Assembly (NCBI RefSeq): GCF_000315015.1
Contig: NZ_BAEP01000003.1
Location: 34,549-98,548, forward strand
From: Paraglaciecola mesophila KMM 241
Lineage (GTDB): Bacteria > Pseudomonadota > Gammaproteobacteria > Enterobacterales > Alteromonadaceae
DNA: 64,000 bases
Direction of reading: 5' to 3'
Of this stretch, positions 31,805 through 40,547 are shown in pieces; the stretch's first letter is position 1, and every line of letters starts with the position of its first letter. A program made the translations under genes and the position numbers. Under the pieces are notes generated by a model. That model was not told the origin of the DNA and ran no database searches. It saw only the letters and a list, made by a program, of their open reading frames with translations.

Positions 31805-32521
31805 GTGGCCCAGCCAGTACTAATCGATTATAAACAGCATAGTAAAACCCTAATCAAAACGCAGAGGGGCGCAGAGTACGGCGAGAATGTGCACTTTATT
31901 CCAGTGATAGCCGATGAGGTGAGGGCGCTTGCCCTTGCGTATCCTATTTGTTTTTTGAAAGACAATAATACAGGGCAATTTGGTCTAAATGTGTTGACGG
32001 GATTCGAAGCGGGGGAAAACTTATTTTTGCAAAATAATGAATGGCGCACTCATTATGTGCCTATTCATTTAAGACGCCAGCCGTTCTTGGTGGGGGTGAC
32101 AGAAAACGGCGCCAAGCCCACAAGCGATAATACCGTACTGACACTGGATATGGACAGCGCTAGGGTCAATACTGAGCAAGGTGAGCGTTTATTTGACGAG
32201 CAAGGTAACGCCAGTGCTTATCTGACCCAAATGGTTGATTTGCTAGGCCAACTCATGTCAGGAAACAACCGTACGGAGGTCTTCATCAATGCGTTGCTCG
32301 AGCAGGACTTAATCGAAGAGTTGCAACTGAGTATTACCCTTAAAGACGGTCAGCAAAAGCGCTTCGACGGTCTATACAATATTAATGAAGCGAAACTCGC
32401 TGAATTAAAGGGGCAAGCACTAGAAGATTTTAAAATGAAGGGCTATTTGCAAGCGAGTTATTTAATTGCTGCATCTACTGGGCATATTCAAACCTTGTTG
32501 AACTGGAAAAAACAAGCCTAG
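31805..32521 (+). CDS. SapC-family protein
   Basis: This 238-residue protein begins at GTG with TAGGAGGC upstream. The segments VHFIPVIADEVRALALAYPICFLKD (in pieces), RRQPFLVG and ERLFDEQGNASAYL are typical of SapC-like proteins found next to TonB receptors and tryptophan halogenases in marine and Caulobacter-type genomes. Despite the name it is unrelated to the SapABCDF peptide transporter. The function is unknown. Its constant pairing with the halogenase-like gene, 61 nt upstream, suggests a shared task. Confidence 0.85.
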   Translation: MAQPVLIDYKQHSKTLIKTQRGAEYGENVHFIPVIADEVRALALAYPICFLKDNNTGQFGLNVLTGFEAGENLFLQNNEWRTHYVPIHLRRQPFLVGVTENGAKPTSDNTVLTLDMDSARVNTEQGERLFDEQGNASAYLTQMVDLLGQLMSGNNRTEVFINALLEQDLIEELQLSITLKDGQQKRFDGLYNINEAKLAELKGQALEDFKMKGYLQASYLIAASTGHIQTLLNWKKQA

Positions 32522-32539
32522 TAACCAATACAAAATGAT

Positions 32540-32566
32540 GCGCTGAGTGGCGCGTGTAGCGCTTTT
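32540..32566 (+). terminator. Weak terminator candidate after sapC
   Basis: A short stem GCGCT / AGCGC with a 13-nt loop is followed by TTTT, 19 nt after the SapC stop. The stem is short, so this is tentative. Confidence 0.4.
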
Positions 32567-32632
32567 CAGCTATCGGTAGCTAAGTAGGTTTTTCGCTTTA
32601 TTCCGCTACTAACCTCGACAGATAATTTTGTA

Positions 32633-34351
32633 TTACTGCTCAAGATTAGCGTGTTGGTATTTGTACAAAATCGATTTCAGTGCGTCAAAATCGACAGGTT
32701 TAGTCAAATACTCGTTCATTCCTGATTCGAAACATTTTAAGCGTTCGCTATCTAGCACGTTCGCCGTGAGCGCGGCGATGGGAATGCTTTTAAATAACTC
32801 ACCCGCTTCGCCAGCGCGAATGCGTTTAGTGGTTTCATAGCCATCAAGGTTTGGCATTTGGCAATCCATAAGAATGAGGTCGAAACGTGTTTTCTGGCAA
32901 CGCTTCAAGGTAGAAATTGCCTCAAGGCCATCATTAGCAATGTACACTTGTACGGCTAGCCCATGTAATATAGCCAGCATAACCTCTTGATTGATAAAGT
33001 TATCTTCAACCAATAAGACTTGAGCGTTTGGAAATGTTAAAGCCGCGTTAGGTTCCTCTTGTTCAGTATTTGAAAATTGTGGGGAGGCGAGTTTGACACA
33101 GAATTCGAAGGTTGAACCTTTATCTAATTGACTATGTACTCTTATGTCTCCACCCATCAAGGCACAGAGCTGTTTTGAAATCGATAAACCCAGCCCTGTT
33201 CCACCAAACTTTCTGGTCGTTGATGTGTCAGCTTGAGTGAATGAATCAAAGAGATAAGGCAACGCCTCATCACTCACGCCTATGCCTGTGTCAGTCACAG
33301 CGCAGTGCAACTGCAAGTCGTCACCTGAGCAAGTCAAGCTAAAACGCACATGTATATGGCCAGCCTGGGTAAATTTTATAGCATTTGACAATAGATTATT
33401 CATAATTTGCCGTATGCGATAGGGATCACCAACCACTTTGGTGTGTTGTAATTCTTCTTTTATAAGCGACAGTTTCAGTCCTTTTTTGCTCGCTTGAAAT
33501 TGTTGGTCGTGGACCAATTCTGAAAAAAATTGCTCAATATCAAATTCCACCAACTCAATGGTTAGCTCACCCACCTCAATTTTAGAAAAATCGAGAATGT
33601 CGTTAATGATCACCATTAGTGAGTCAGCACTGCGCTTTGCTGTTGCGATGTAATCTTGCTGCACTTTTTCAAGCTTTGTTTGCGAGACCAATTCAATCAT
33701 GCCAATGACACCGTTCATCGGCGTACGAATTTCATGACTCATATTAGCCAAAAAAGCACTTTTAGCCTCCGTGGCGGCTTTCGCTTCTTTCTCGTGTTCA
33801 AGGGCGATATCTCGTTCGCGTTCAAGCTCTGTTTGTTTTCCCACCAAGTTCTTCCGAGCTAAATGAGCAAACCAACTGAGTAAGGTACTCATGGCCATCG
33901 CAAAGAAAAAATGTTGAATGAGAGCCATTTGTAGAACATTACTGATAACTATCCATCCAACCCAATTAAACATTACAGCACTACACCACAGAGCACGATG
34001 TGACAAAACGATACCAGACGCAATGATGGTGACGAATGTGTTGGTAGTTTGCTCAGGCGCTTGAGATAACCATAGATGCAAAAAGCTATTTGCACTGGCT
34101 AAAAATATAAGTAATAAAAGGGTAACTTCTTTGCGAGTCGGATCGATATAGTTTGCGCGAAAACCAACGGCTGTATTAATCGCGGCAGTTACTAGCGCTA
34201 CTGGAATCAAAATCCACTTGAAAGATTCTTGCAATAAGAAGACATGCGCCACAGTCAAAACAACATAAAGAAATGCAAGGAAATAGGCAACTGGCCTTAG
34301 TAGACTAGCGTTGGAGTCAAATTGTTTGGCTTCAAGCCTTTCTTGGTTCAA
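32633..34351 (-). CDS. Hybrid sensor histidine kinase / response regulator
   Basis: This 572-residue inner-membrane kinase has about six hydrophobic helices within residues 20-160 and almost no periplasmic domain. A short coiled coil (about 170-195) follows. The dimerisation domain has phosphoacceptor His206 (SHEIRTPMNG). The ATPase domain has its N box at 318-327, DTGIG at 354-358 and GGTGLGLS at 383-390. The C-terminal receiver has Asp496 (ILMDCQMP), Thr529 and Lys551. No Hpt domain or DNA-binding partner is adjacent. It is convergent with sapC, and the signal is unknown; it may sense a membrane or redox state. Confidence 0.93.
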   Translation of the reverse strand: MNQERLEAKQFDSNASLLRPVAYFLAFLYVVLTVAHVFLLQESFKWILIPVALVTAAINTAVGFRANYIDPTRKEVTLLLLIFLASANSFLHLWLSQAPEQTTNTFVTIIASGIVLSHRALWCSAVMFNWVGWIVISNVLQMALIQHFFFAMAMSTLLSWFAHLARKNLVGKQTELERERDIALEHEKEAKAATEAKSAFLANMSHEIRTPMNGVIGMIELVSQTKLEKVQQDYIATAKRSADSLMVIINDILDFSKIEVGELTIELVEFDIEQFFSELVHDQQFQASKKGLKLSLIKEELQHTKVVGDPYRIRQIMNNLLSNAIKFTQAGHIHVRFSLTCSGDDLQLHCAVTDTGIGVSDEALPYLFDSFTQADTSTTRKFGGTGLGLSISKQLCALMGGDIRVHSQLDKGSTFEFCVKLASPQFSNTEQEEPNAALTFPNAQVLLVEDNFINQEVMLAILHGLAVQVYIANDGLEAISTLKRCQKTRFDLILMDCQMPNLDGYETTKRIRAGEAGELFKSIPIAALTANVLDSERLKCFESGMNEYLTKPVDFDALKSILYKYQHANLEQ

Positions 34352-34519
34352 ATCGGTCGGTCACTTCATGCGAATAATAACGCTAATATTAGAGGAATCT
34401 TTACTTAATGTTGTCATATACTTAAGTAGAATAAAGGCATTTGGATAAGCAAATCCGGATTCCTCATTTTGCTGGTAACATAACAAGATTCCATCTCACG
34501 TTACTCACAAGGTTGCTCT

Positions 34520-34930
34520 ATGAAAAAATATCTGAGGTCTGTACTCATGGCCGTTTTTTGTTTTTACGGCGTGTCTTTAACGGCTGCTGCGAATGACGAT
34601 TACACCATCGACAGCGATAAAATTCTTGTCACTGTGGTGCTAAAACATCAGCAAGACAAAAGCTTGACCGAGCTACAACAGAAAATGGATGAAAATCGGT
34701 TCTGGCAGTCTTTCCCGCCTAAGGGTATTGAGATTGAGTCTTGGTACGTGATGATGGGGTTAGGACAGGTAATTACAGTTAACATTCACCCTAAAGATTT
34801 GCGCACCCTCAATCTTGCTATTGAGAAGTCAGCGTGGGGAATTTTCGATACGGATATCTACCCAACCTATGAATTCAAGGAGATAGCAGAATCGATAAAA
34901 GCGAAAAAAGCGCAGAACGATAGTAAGTAA
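34520..34930 (+). CDS. Hypothetical exported protein, 136 aa
   Basis: A signal peptide (about 1-24, ending SLTAAAND) is followed by a 110-residue periplasmic domain. The sequence has a DKILVTVVLKHQQDKSLTEL strand-helix pattern, GIEIESWYVMMGLGQVITVNIH and a conserved-looking YPTYEFKEIAESI near the end, which suggest a small alpha/beta (ferredoxin-like) fold. I do not recognise the family. It starts with ATG behind AAGGTTG. It stands alone between divergently and convergently oriented neighbours. Confidence 0.7.
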   Translation: MKKYLRSVLMAVFCFYGVSLTAAANDDYTIDSDKILVTVVLKHQQDKSLTELQQKMDENRFWQSFPPKGIEIESWYVMMGLGQVITVNIHPKDLRTLNLAIEKSAWGIFDTDIYPTYEFKEIAESIKAKKAQNDSK

Positions 34931-35001
34931 GCTTTGCTTTAGAGGTGATTTATCTTTTCCGGCTTTCTCGTTGCTCTAAGTTTACTTATTTTACGAGCAG
35001 G

Positions 35002-35622
35002 TTAATCGATGATCAGCTTTACGCCTAAGAGACCTAATAATCCGCCTGCCAATCTGTCTATGTGTCGTTTGAATCGTAAGTAAGCATGTTGGGCTCTCTT
35101 CGTCGAGAGTAAAAGTACGACCAAAGAGTACCAAACAATATCGCCAGTGAACGCGAGTAAGCACAGGAGTACCTCGGAATATGCTGGGGTTTCTTTTGGC
35201 AAAAGAGCGGCAAAAATGCTACCAATAATGATGGCTGTTTTCGGGTTACTTAACTGGGTCGTTAACCCCAATAGCACCGCTTTTAAAAAGTTTGTTGTGT
35301 TTGCCTCCTCAGGTGCTATCAGCTTCATCGGTTCAGCAGCGCGTTTCCACATTTTATAAGCCAGATAAAGCAAGTACGCTCCTCCAAGCGCTCTTAAAGC
35401 TACATACATCGATGGCACTGCCTGTAAAATAGCGTACAAGCCGTATATCGCTAAAAGCGCGAAAATAGCGGCACCTATGGCGAGGCCTAACGTGACACCA
35501 AATCCTTGCATTTTCGATTTGCTGACCGCAGTTGTAGCCACCAATATAAAACTAGGACCAGGACTCATAGTACCGAGCATAAATACCATTCCTATGCCGA
35601 TCAAAAAACTGTATTCACTCAT
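35002..35622 (-). CDS. LysE/RhtB-family amino acid exporter
   Basis: This 206-residue inner-membrane protein has six hydrophobic helices. It carries the family signature FMLGTMSPGPSFILVATTAVSKSKMQGFGVTLG (in pieces) near the N terminus, and a central TTQLSNPKTAIIIGSIFAALLP motif. Such proteins export homoserine, threonine, lysine or similar amino acids. The substrate cannot be told. It ends with LLGLLGVKLIID, typical of the family. Confidence 0.9.
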   Translation of the reverse strand: MSEYSFLIGIGMVFMLGTMSPGPSFILVATTAVSKSKMQGFGVTLGLAIGAAIFALLAIYGLYAILQAVPSMYVALRALGGAYLLYLAYKMWKRAAEPMKLIAPEEANTTNFLKAVLLGLTTQLSNPKTAIIIGSIFAALLPKETPAYSEVLLCLLAFTGDIVWYSLVVLLLSTKRAQHAYLRFKRHIDRLAGGLLGLLGVKLIID

Positions 35623-35786
35623 AAATCGCTTCCCTTTTATCTCCCTAATAATATTCGACCTACTCTATAAGACCTTTTGCTTATGCGCTAGCCATCGGTA
35701 TTTGATTTATTCTTCACTTCTGTACAATTTTGCTTTAAACGAAAGCGATTTTTATTTTCAGCAATTCACTCGCTTTTAGGAGATAC

Positions 35787-37304
35787 ATGAATACCAGAAC
35801 ACACGACGATGCGGGATCTGAACCTCATGAAACAACAGAGCAAATTCCTCCCATCGGTAGTTACGAAAATCTGCATAAACCCAGCTCCGAGTTCAACACT
35901 AGAGATGAATACCTCGAACATGAGTTGCAAATTATGCAGCCTAAGCGCTGGCGACCTAACTTACCTTTTAGGGATTATCGTTTCGAGATTGAAGACACTA
36001 TTCCGGCGCTGGCCGGAACAATCGGCAAGGTGGTTATGGTCAGCGCTATTGCTGCTACCTTTGCAGGTACGTTAGGCTTAAGTGATGCTTTTGTGCTTGA
36101 GAATGTGCGCTACGAGCTGCTCATCGTCTCGGTTTTTATTGTGTTGTTCTCTGGGTTTATTTTACCGACCGCCAATCTTGCAGGTACCCACGGGCCGCTT
36201 ATTCCTTTGATCCCCATTGTGGTGGCCGCAGGGGGTCATCCTATGGCGTTTGGTTTGTTAATCGGGGCGTTTGGTTTGATATTGGCATTTAGCAAGGGCG
36301 GTAGTTTACTCGCAAGGCTTACCAGCAAAGGTGTTTGCGGCGGGCTATTACTGTATTTAGGCTTCATAGGTACTATTTCCCAAGTGAAGAAACTGTTTGC
36401 TTGGGCAGAAAGCATTCAAATGACGCACATTGCCTTTATCGTTATTCTTGCAACCATTTTGTTGTATGCCTTATTAGAACACTTTAAAAAGCGCTGGCTG
36501 GCGGTGCCACTAAGTTGCCTTATCGGTGGAGTCGTTGCTTTCTCGCTTGGCGCACCGTTTGAATTCCACACTGCACCTGGTTTACCCAATATGAACCCCA
36601 TGTACTGGTGGGGTGAAAATACAGGCTGGATGCTTGGCATGCCAACATTAGAGAGCTTTATGGTAGTACTGCCGTTCGCTATTCTGGCGGTAGCCATGTG
36701 GTCGCCAGACTTTTTGGGGCATCAGGTCTTTCAAAAGATTAGTTACCCGCAACGAACCGAAAAGGTCCAAATGAATATTGATGACACCATGTTAAGTGCA
36801 TCAGTTAGACAGACATTTGGCTCTATTTTTGGTGGCGCTAATTTCACCTCGTCTTGGGGCACCTACATAGTGCCAGCTGCTATTGCTAAACGCCCTATAC
36901 CTGCGGGCGCCATTTTAACCGCGCTGTTTTGTGTTATCGCTGGCGTGTGGGGATATCCAATGGATCTAGCTATATGGCAGCCTGTGCTTTGCGTGGCACT
37001 GATCGTGGGCGTTTTTATACCACTGCTTGAAGCCGGAATGGAAATGACCAGAGAAGGCAAAACCACGCAATCCGCTGCTATAGTGGTGTTTGCGTCATCA
37101 TTGGTGAATCCCGCATTCGGTTGGTCACTCACTATGTTACTGGATAATTTAGGCCTAATTGGTTGCAAAGAGCGAAGCGCAGAGCTGACGCACATGAGCC
37201 GCTGGATCATTCCATTGGTGATGTTCGTTATATTGACCAGCGTCATGGCTATGGTGGGCATGCTCCCAGGAATACCTGCATTGTTATCCAGCTTTAGGCA
37301 TTAA
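35787..37304 (+). CDS. DUF3360-family membrane protein (putative permease)
   Basis: A 505-residue polytopic protein with a hydrophilic, acidic N terminus of about 75 residues and then about 11-12 hydrophobic helices. The segment KRWRPNLPFRDYRFEIEDTIPALAGTIGK (in pieces) and the glycine-rich GTHGPLIPLIPIVVAAGGHP loop match the DUF3360 family as I remember it from Vibrio and Shewanella. The loop resembles the substrate loop of NCS2/SulP-like or benzoate symporters. The transported solute is unknown. TTTTAGGAG precedes ATG. No catabolic partner lies next to it. Confidence 0.8.
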   Translation: MNTRTHDDAGSEPHETTEQIPPIGSYENLHKPSSEFNTRDEYLEHELQIMQPKRWRPNLPFRDYRFEIEDTIPALAGTIGKVVMVSAIAATFAGTLGLSDAFVLENVRYELLIVSVFIVLFSGFILPTANLAGTHGPLIPLIPIVVAAGGHPMAFGLLIGAFGLILAFSKGGSLLARLTSKGVCGGLLLYLGFIGTISQVKKLFAWAESIQMTHIAFIVILATILLYALLEHFKKRWLAVPLSCLIGGVVAFSLGAPFEFHTAPGLPNMNPMYWWGENTGWMLGMPTLESFMVVLPFAILAVAMWSPDFLGHQVFQKISYPQRTEKVQMNIDDTMLSASVRQTFGSIFGGANFTSSWGTYIVPAAIAKRPIPAGAILTALFCVIAGVWGYPMDLAIWQPVLCVALIVGVFIPLLEAGMEMTREGKTTQSAAIVVFASSLVNPAFGWSLTMLLDNLGLIGCKERSAELTHMSRWIIPLVMFVILTSVMAMVGMLPGIPALLSSFRH

Positions 37305-37500
37305 ATCTTTGGTCTTTAAGCTAAGCATAACGAAAGGGAAAAAGGTGTTAATCACGCATGAATACGTTTTATTCATGCAGGTCTTGAGTAAAAGTGTGCG
37401 TAAAACGATGTTGAATTGTAATTATGTAATATTGGGCTGTTGGTTTAACGCTTGGGGTAGGGGATAATCAACTCTGATTTTTACGCTGTCTGGTTGAATT

Positions 37501-38229
37501 ATGAGATTTGTTGTCCTGGTTCTTATTGCCCTGTTGGGCTTCGTATCTACTTTGTGTCATGGTAAGGACGTTCTAAGAAGCTCTGTATCCAAAGAGTTTA
37601 TGAATGGTTTGCAAGTCAAATATCTTAAAAATATTGCTAAGCATATGAATATGGAAGTTGAGATTGTTCCAATGCCGTTTGCTAGAAGAATAAGGGAACT
37701 GCGAGAAGGTAACTTAGACGTGTTAGTCGGGCTTCAGCGGGTGGATGGTACGCAAGATGAAGTTGTTTATATCAATCCAAGTTATGAAACGTTGAGACAT
37801 ACATTTTTTGTTCGTAAAGACGATATAGGTCAGTTACTGAGTTTTACCGATTTAAAAAAATTAAACATTGGCGTGACTCGTAATGCAAAATATTTTGACA
37901 GATTTAACCAAGAAACAGACTTGATAATGGTTCCCGTATCGACGCTTTCGCAAAAGATAGAGCTGTTAAAGAAAGGTAGAATTGACACTTTCATTCATTT
38001 TCAAGAAAGTGCGTTACCATTTTTAAGCGATATGGGGCTGCAAGATGTCATCGTTCTAGCCCAGTATCAACCCATAGAGGTCAATAGTTATCACGTAACA
38101 ATCAGTCAAAATTCACCATTTTTTAATAAAAAACACCTGTTTGAAACAGCTGTTAGAGATGCTCTTGCGAATAATGAATTTGCCACTATTCGCCGAGAAC
38201 ACTACTTATCTCGAGCTCGCCAAAATTAA
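37501..38229 (+). CDS. Periplasmic substrate-binding protein (family 3-like)
   Basis: A 242-residue exported protein with signal peptide MRFVVLVLIALLGFVSTLCHG. The mature domain begins LRSSVSKEFMNGLQVKYLKNIAKHMNMEVEIVPMPFARRIRELREGNLDVLVGLQR (in pieces), the usual two-lobe pattern of amino-acid-type SBP_bac_3 proteins. No ABC permease or ATPase is adjacent, so it may be an orphan or a sensory binding protein. The base composition around it is a little more AT-rich than its neighbours. The upstream 196 bp show no clear promoter. Confidence 0.8.
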   Translation: MRFVVLVLIALLGFVSTLCHGKDVLRSSVSKEFMNGLQVKYLKNIAKHMNMEVEIVPMPFARRIRELREGNLDVLVGLQRVDGTQDEVVYINPSYETLRHTFFVRKDDIGQLLSFTDLKKLNIGVTRNAKYFDRFNQETDLIMVPVSTLSQKIELLKKGRIDTFIHFQESALPFLSDMGLQDVIVLAQYQPIEVNSYHVTISQNSPFFNKKHLFETAVRDALANNEFATIRREHYLSRARQN

Positions 38230-38275
38230 TTATTGGTACTGTTCCTCCCTGAGTTTCCTTCGCGTGCTTGGAGCA

Positions 38276-39115
38276 TCACTCACCAATAAACGTGTACCTA
38301 CCGCCACCTTGTTTGAGCTCAAAGGTAGTGCAATCAACGTTTTCCCCTTTAATGGCAAATAGCATTTTTATTCCTGCTGGCTCAAAACGAAAATCAGTGG
38401 TGGAATAAGGCGTTAGATTTAGCACCCCTGACCGGTGGCCTTTGCTATCAGAACTGCCCCATCGTTTTTGAGGGTAATGTTAAGCGGTATTTGGTTTGAC
38501 GAAAACAGACCTTGGTATTGGTTTCATTCTCTTTCGGTTAAGGTAATCGCTGTTTAAACAAAGTCAGGAAAATCAAATGGCACATCCTAGTAGGTGCTTA
38601 AAATAGCAATGCTGAACCTTTATTGACATGTTCATACCGTTAGACGTCAAGGTAAAAGCAATCTCATCTTCACTTATGTAGCTTGTGTGTCCGTAAGCGT
38701 CTTTTTCACGACAGGGATATTGGAACAGTCCGCGACCATAACCCTGATTCAACTCTTTCATTTTCGCCAGCGAATTTGCTGAGGTAAGCTTGCCTATTAT
38801 TAGACTCATTTGTTTGCCGCATATTTATACGAGTTAGCTTGATTCGCTGACATCTTAATTGGTCCACCGAAGCACCTTCTGTTCAGGCCCAATTTAGCGG
38901 TGATACGCTTATGCAATCGACTTTTTTAGGTATCATGCGCGGTCTTTTCAATGATAAATCCCAGTAATATATGCTGCTGTTTTAATAACTGACAGCGCTG
39001 TGCGGTGCAAAGTCGCTGTCTAAAGCTTCAATTAAACTCAGCATTTCAGTTTTGCTTTTAGGTTGGGCCATGTACTGCTCATACTCAGCGGTATCGGTGA
39101 AGTTATGAATATTAT
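38276..39115 (-). pseudogene. Decayed serine hydrolase (class C beta-lactamase-like) gene
   Basis: The minus strand of this 950-bp apparent gap carries family fragments in changing frames. From about 39111 down: HNFTDTAEYEQYMAQPKSK, then ALDSDFAPHSAVSY followed by a TAA, then GFIIEKTA in another frame. An open stretch at 38573-38809 holds SANSLAKMKELNQGYG, GLFQYPCREKDAYGH and EDEIAFTLTSNGMNMS. Then NQYQGLFSSNQIPLNITL and ATGQG, a frame change near 38410, and VLNLTPYSTTDFRFEPAGI to KQGGGRYTFIGE with a stop at 38276. The N-terminal SxxK region is missing. This order matches serine hydrolases with a DUF3471-like C terminus. The 78-codon frame at 38573-38809 is a piece of this, not a separate gene. 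Confidence 0.75.
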
Positions 39116-39140
39116 CATCACAGCTTCTTCACTTATCATC

Positions 39141-39174
39141 ACAGCCACCTATGTTAGCAACAATGGGTGGCTGT
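39141..39174 (-). terminator. Hairpin after the MATE gene
   Basis: A 9-bp stem (ACAGCCACC / GGTGGCTGT) with a smaller TGTT/AACA stem inside its loop lies 9 nt downstream of the MATE stop codon. It lacks a good T run, so factor-independent termination is uncertain. Confidence 0.4.
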
Positions 39175-39182
39175 AAAGTGGG

Positions 39183-40547
39183 TTAAATGCTCAATTCAAC
39201 AGGCATGTTTTCCTGACGGCGCTGCACGTGGCGCAACCTAAGGCCCAGCAATATTGCCGCTGAGGTTAACCCGCATATGAAGCCAGTCCAGAAACCTGCT
39301 GCGGCCATGTGCGGGACTATCCAATCAGTGAGGGCTAATATGCAGCCTATCGTCATGCCGATTACCCAATAGGATATGAAACTAAGATAGAACATGGCTG
39401 CGGTGTCTTTGTAACCGCGTAAAGCAGTAGCTGATACCACTTGTATGGCATCTGAAAACTGAAATAGAGCTGCTAGTAACATAAGGCCTGCCGCCATGTT
39501 TATGACTTCAGCATTGTTACTATAAAGTTCCCCAATGTGAACCCGGGCTAAATAGGTCATAGTTGCTGTCAATGTGGCAGAAGTTAACCCCATTAAAAGC
39601 GCCGCGCGGGTAGCCATTTTGGCTTGTGACGGATTGTTTTCACCCAATAGATGACTCACTCGTATACTGGTCGCCATGCCTAAACTCAATGGGATCATAA
39701 ACATCAGTGATGAGAAGTTAAGCGCCACCTGATGCGCTGCGACAATCGTTGAGCCAAAAGGTGCCAGTAATATTGCGACGACAGTAAAAAGCGTGACCTC
39801 AAATAAAATGGTCAAGGCAATGGGTAAACCTAATTTTAGGCTAGCCCACATGTCTTTAAAATTAGGGGCAAAAATTCGGGTGTAAAGCGCATATTGTTGT
39901 AACTTTTTAGAATTGAGGGTGTACACCCAAGTCGCAAACATCATGGCCAAAAACACCAAGCCAGTAGCAATGCCACAGCCTGCACCGCCAAAAGCGGGTA
40001 GGCCGAGTTTGCCGTATATAAATACGTAGTTGGCGGGGATGTTCACCAACAATCCGATAATCATAATGATCATACTCGGTTTGGTGATAGACAAGCCCTC
40101 ACACACATTGCGTAACACTTGGTATAACGCAAATGCCGGCATGGAGTAGAGTACATATCGCACATAATCGATAGTAATCACTCGTAGGTCTGCTTCCATC
40201 TCAATTAACGAAAAGAAAAAATCCAGACAGGTGCTGAGTAGCAGTGCCAATAACGCAAAAAATAATGCTAACCACATCACTTGATAACTGGCATTAGCAA
40301 CTTTATCTATTTGCCTTGCCCCATTGAAGCGGGAAATAATCGGCGGCAGTGCCAACGTTAGGCCCTGAATAAACACGAGCATAGGCATAGTAAAGCTAAA
40401 ACCTATGGCCACAGCGGCCATGTCGGTAGCGGAAAAACGCCCCGCCATTATAGTGTCAGATACGCCCATTAACGTTTGGGTTACTTGGGCGATTAATAAG
40501 GGCCAAGCCAAATGGGCAAGGGCTTTGAATTCGATTTTTAGGGTCAC
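39183..40547 (-). CDS. MATE-family multidrug/sodium antiporter (NorM-like)
   Basis: A 454-residue, 12-helix inner-membrane exporter that swaps cationic drugs or dyes for Na+ or H+. Typical motifs are PLLIAQVTQTLMGVSDTIMAGRF in helix 1 and GLPIALTILFEVTLF in the second half. The open frame extends 29 codons further upstream inside moeA, but that part is not membrane-like. I choose the GTG at 40547, which overlaps the moeA TAG by one base (TAGTG). That implies translation coupled to moeA, unusual for an efflux gene. Confidence 0.88.
   Translation of the reverse strand: MTLKIEFKALAHLAWPLLIAQVTQTLMGVSDTIMAGRFSATDMAAVAIGFSFTMPMLVFIQGLTLALPPIISRFNGARQIDKVANASYQVMWLALFFALLALLLSTCLDFFFSLIEMEADLRVITIDYVRYVLYSMPAFALYQVLRNVCEGLSITKPSMIIMIIGLLVNIPANYVFIYGKLGLPAFGGAGCGIATGLVFLAMMFATWVYTLNSKKLQQYALYTRIFAPNFKDMWASLKLGLPIALTILFEVTLFTVVAILLAPFGSTIVAAHQVALNFSSLMFMIPLSLGMATSIRVSHLLGENNPSQAKMATRAALLMGLTSATLTATMTYLARVHIGELYSNNAEVINMAAGLMLLAALFQFSDAIQVVSATALRGYKDTAAMFYLSFISYWVIGMTIGCILALTDWIVPHMAAAGFWTGFICGLTSAAILLGLRLRHVQRRQENMPVELSI

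Noticed and set aside
38573..38809. A 78-codon frame as a small hypothetical gene
   Set aside because: Its residues match an internal part of serine hydrolases, and flanking fragments continue the same protein in other frames, so it is part of the pseudogene.
39113..39146. Direct repeat of TATCATCACAGC as a CRISPR or attachment site
   Set aside because: Only two short copies, one beginning 24 bp after the other, next to a decayed gene; no array or integrase.
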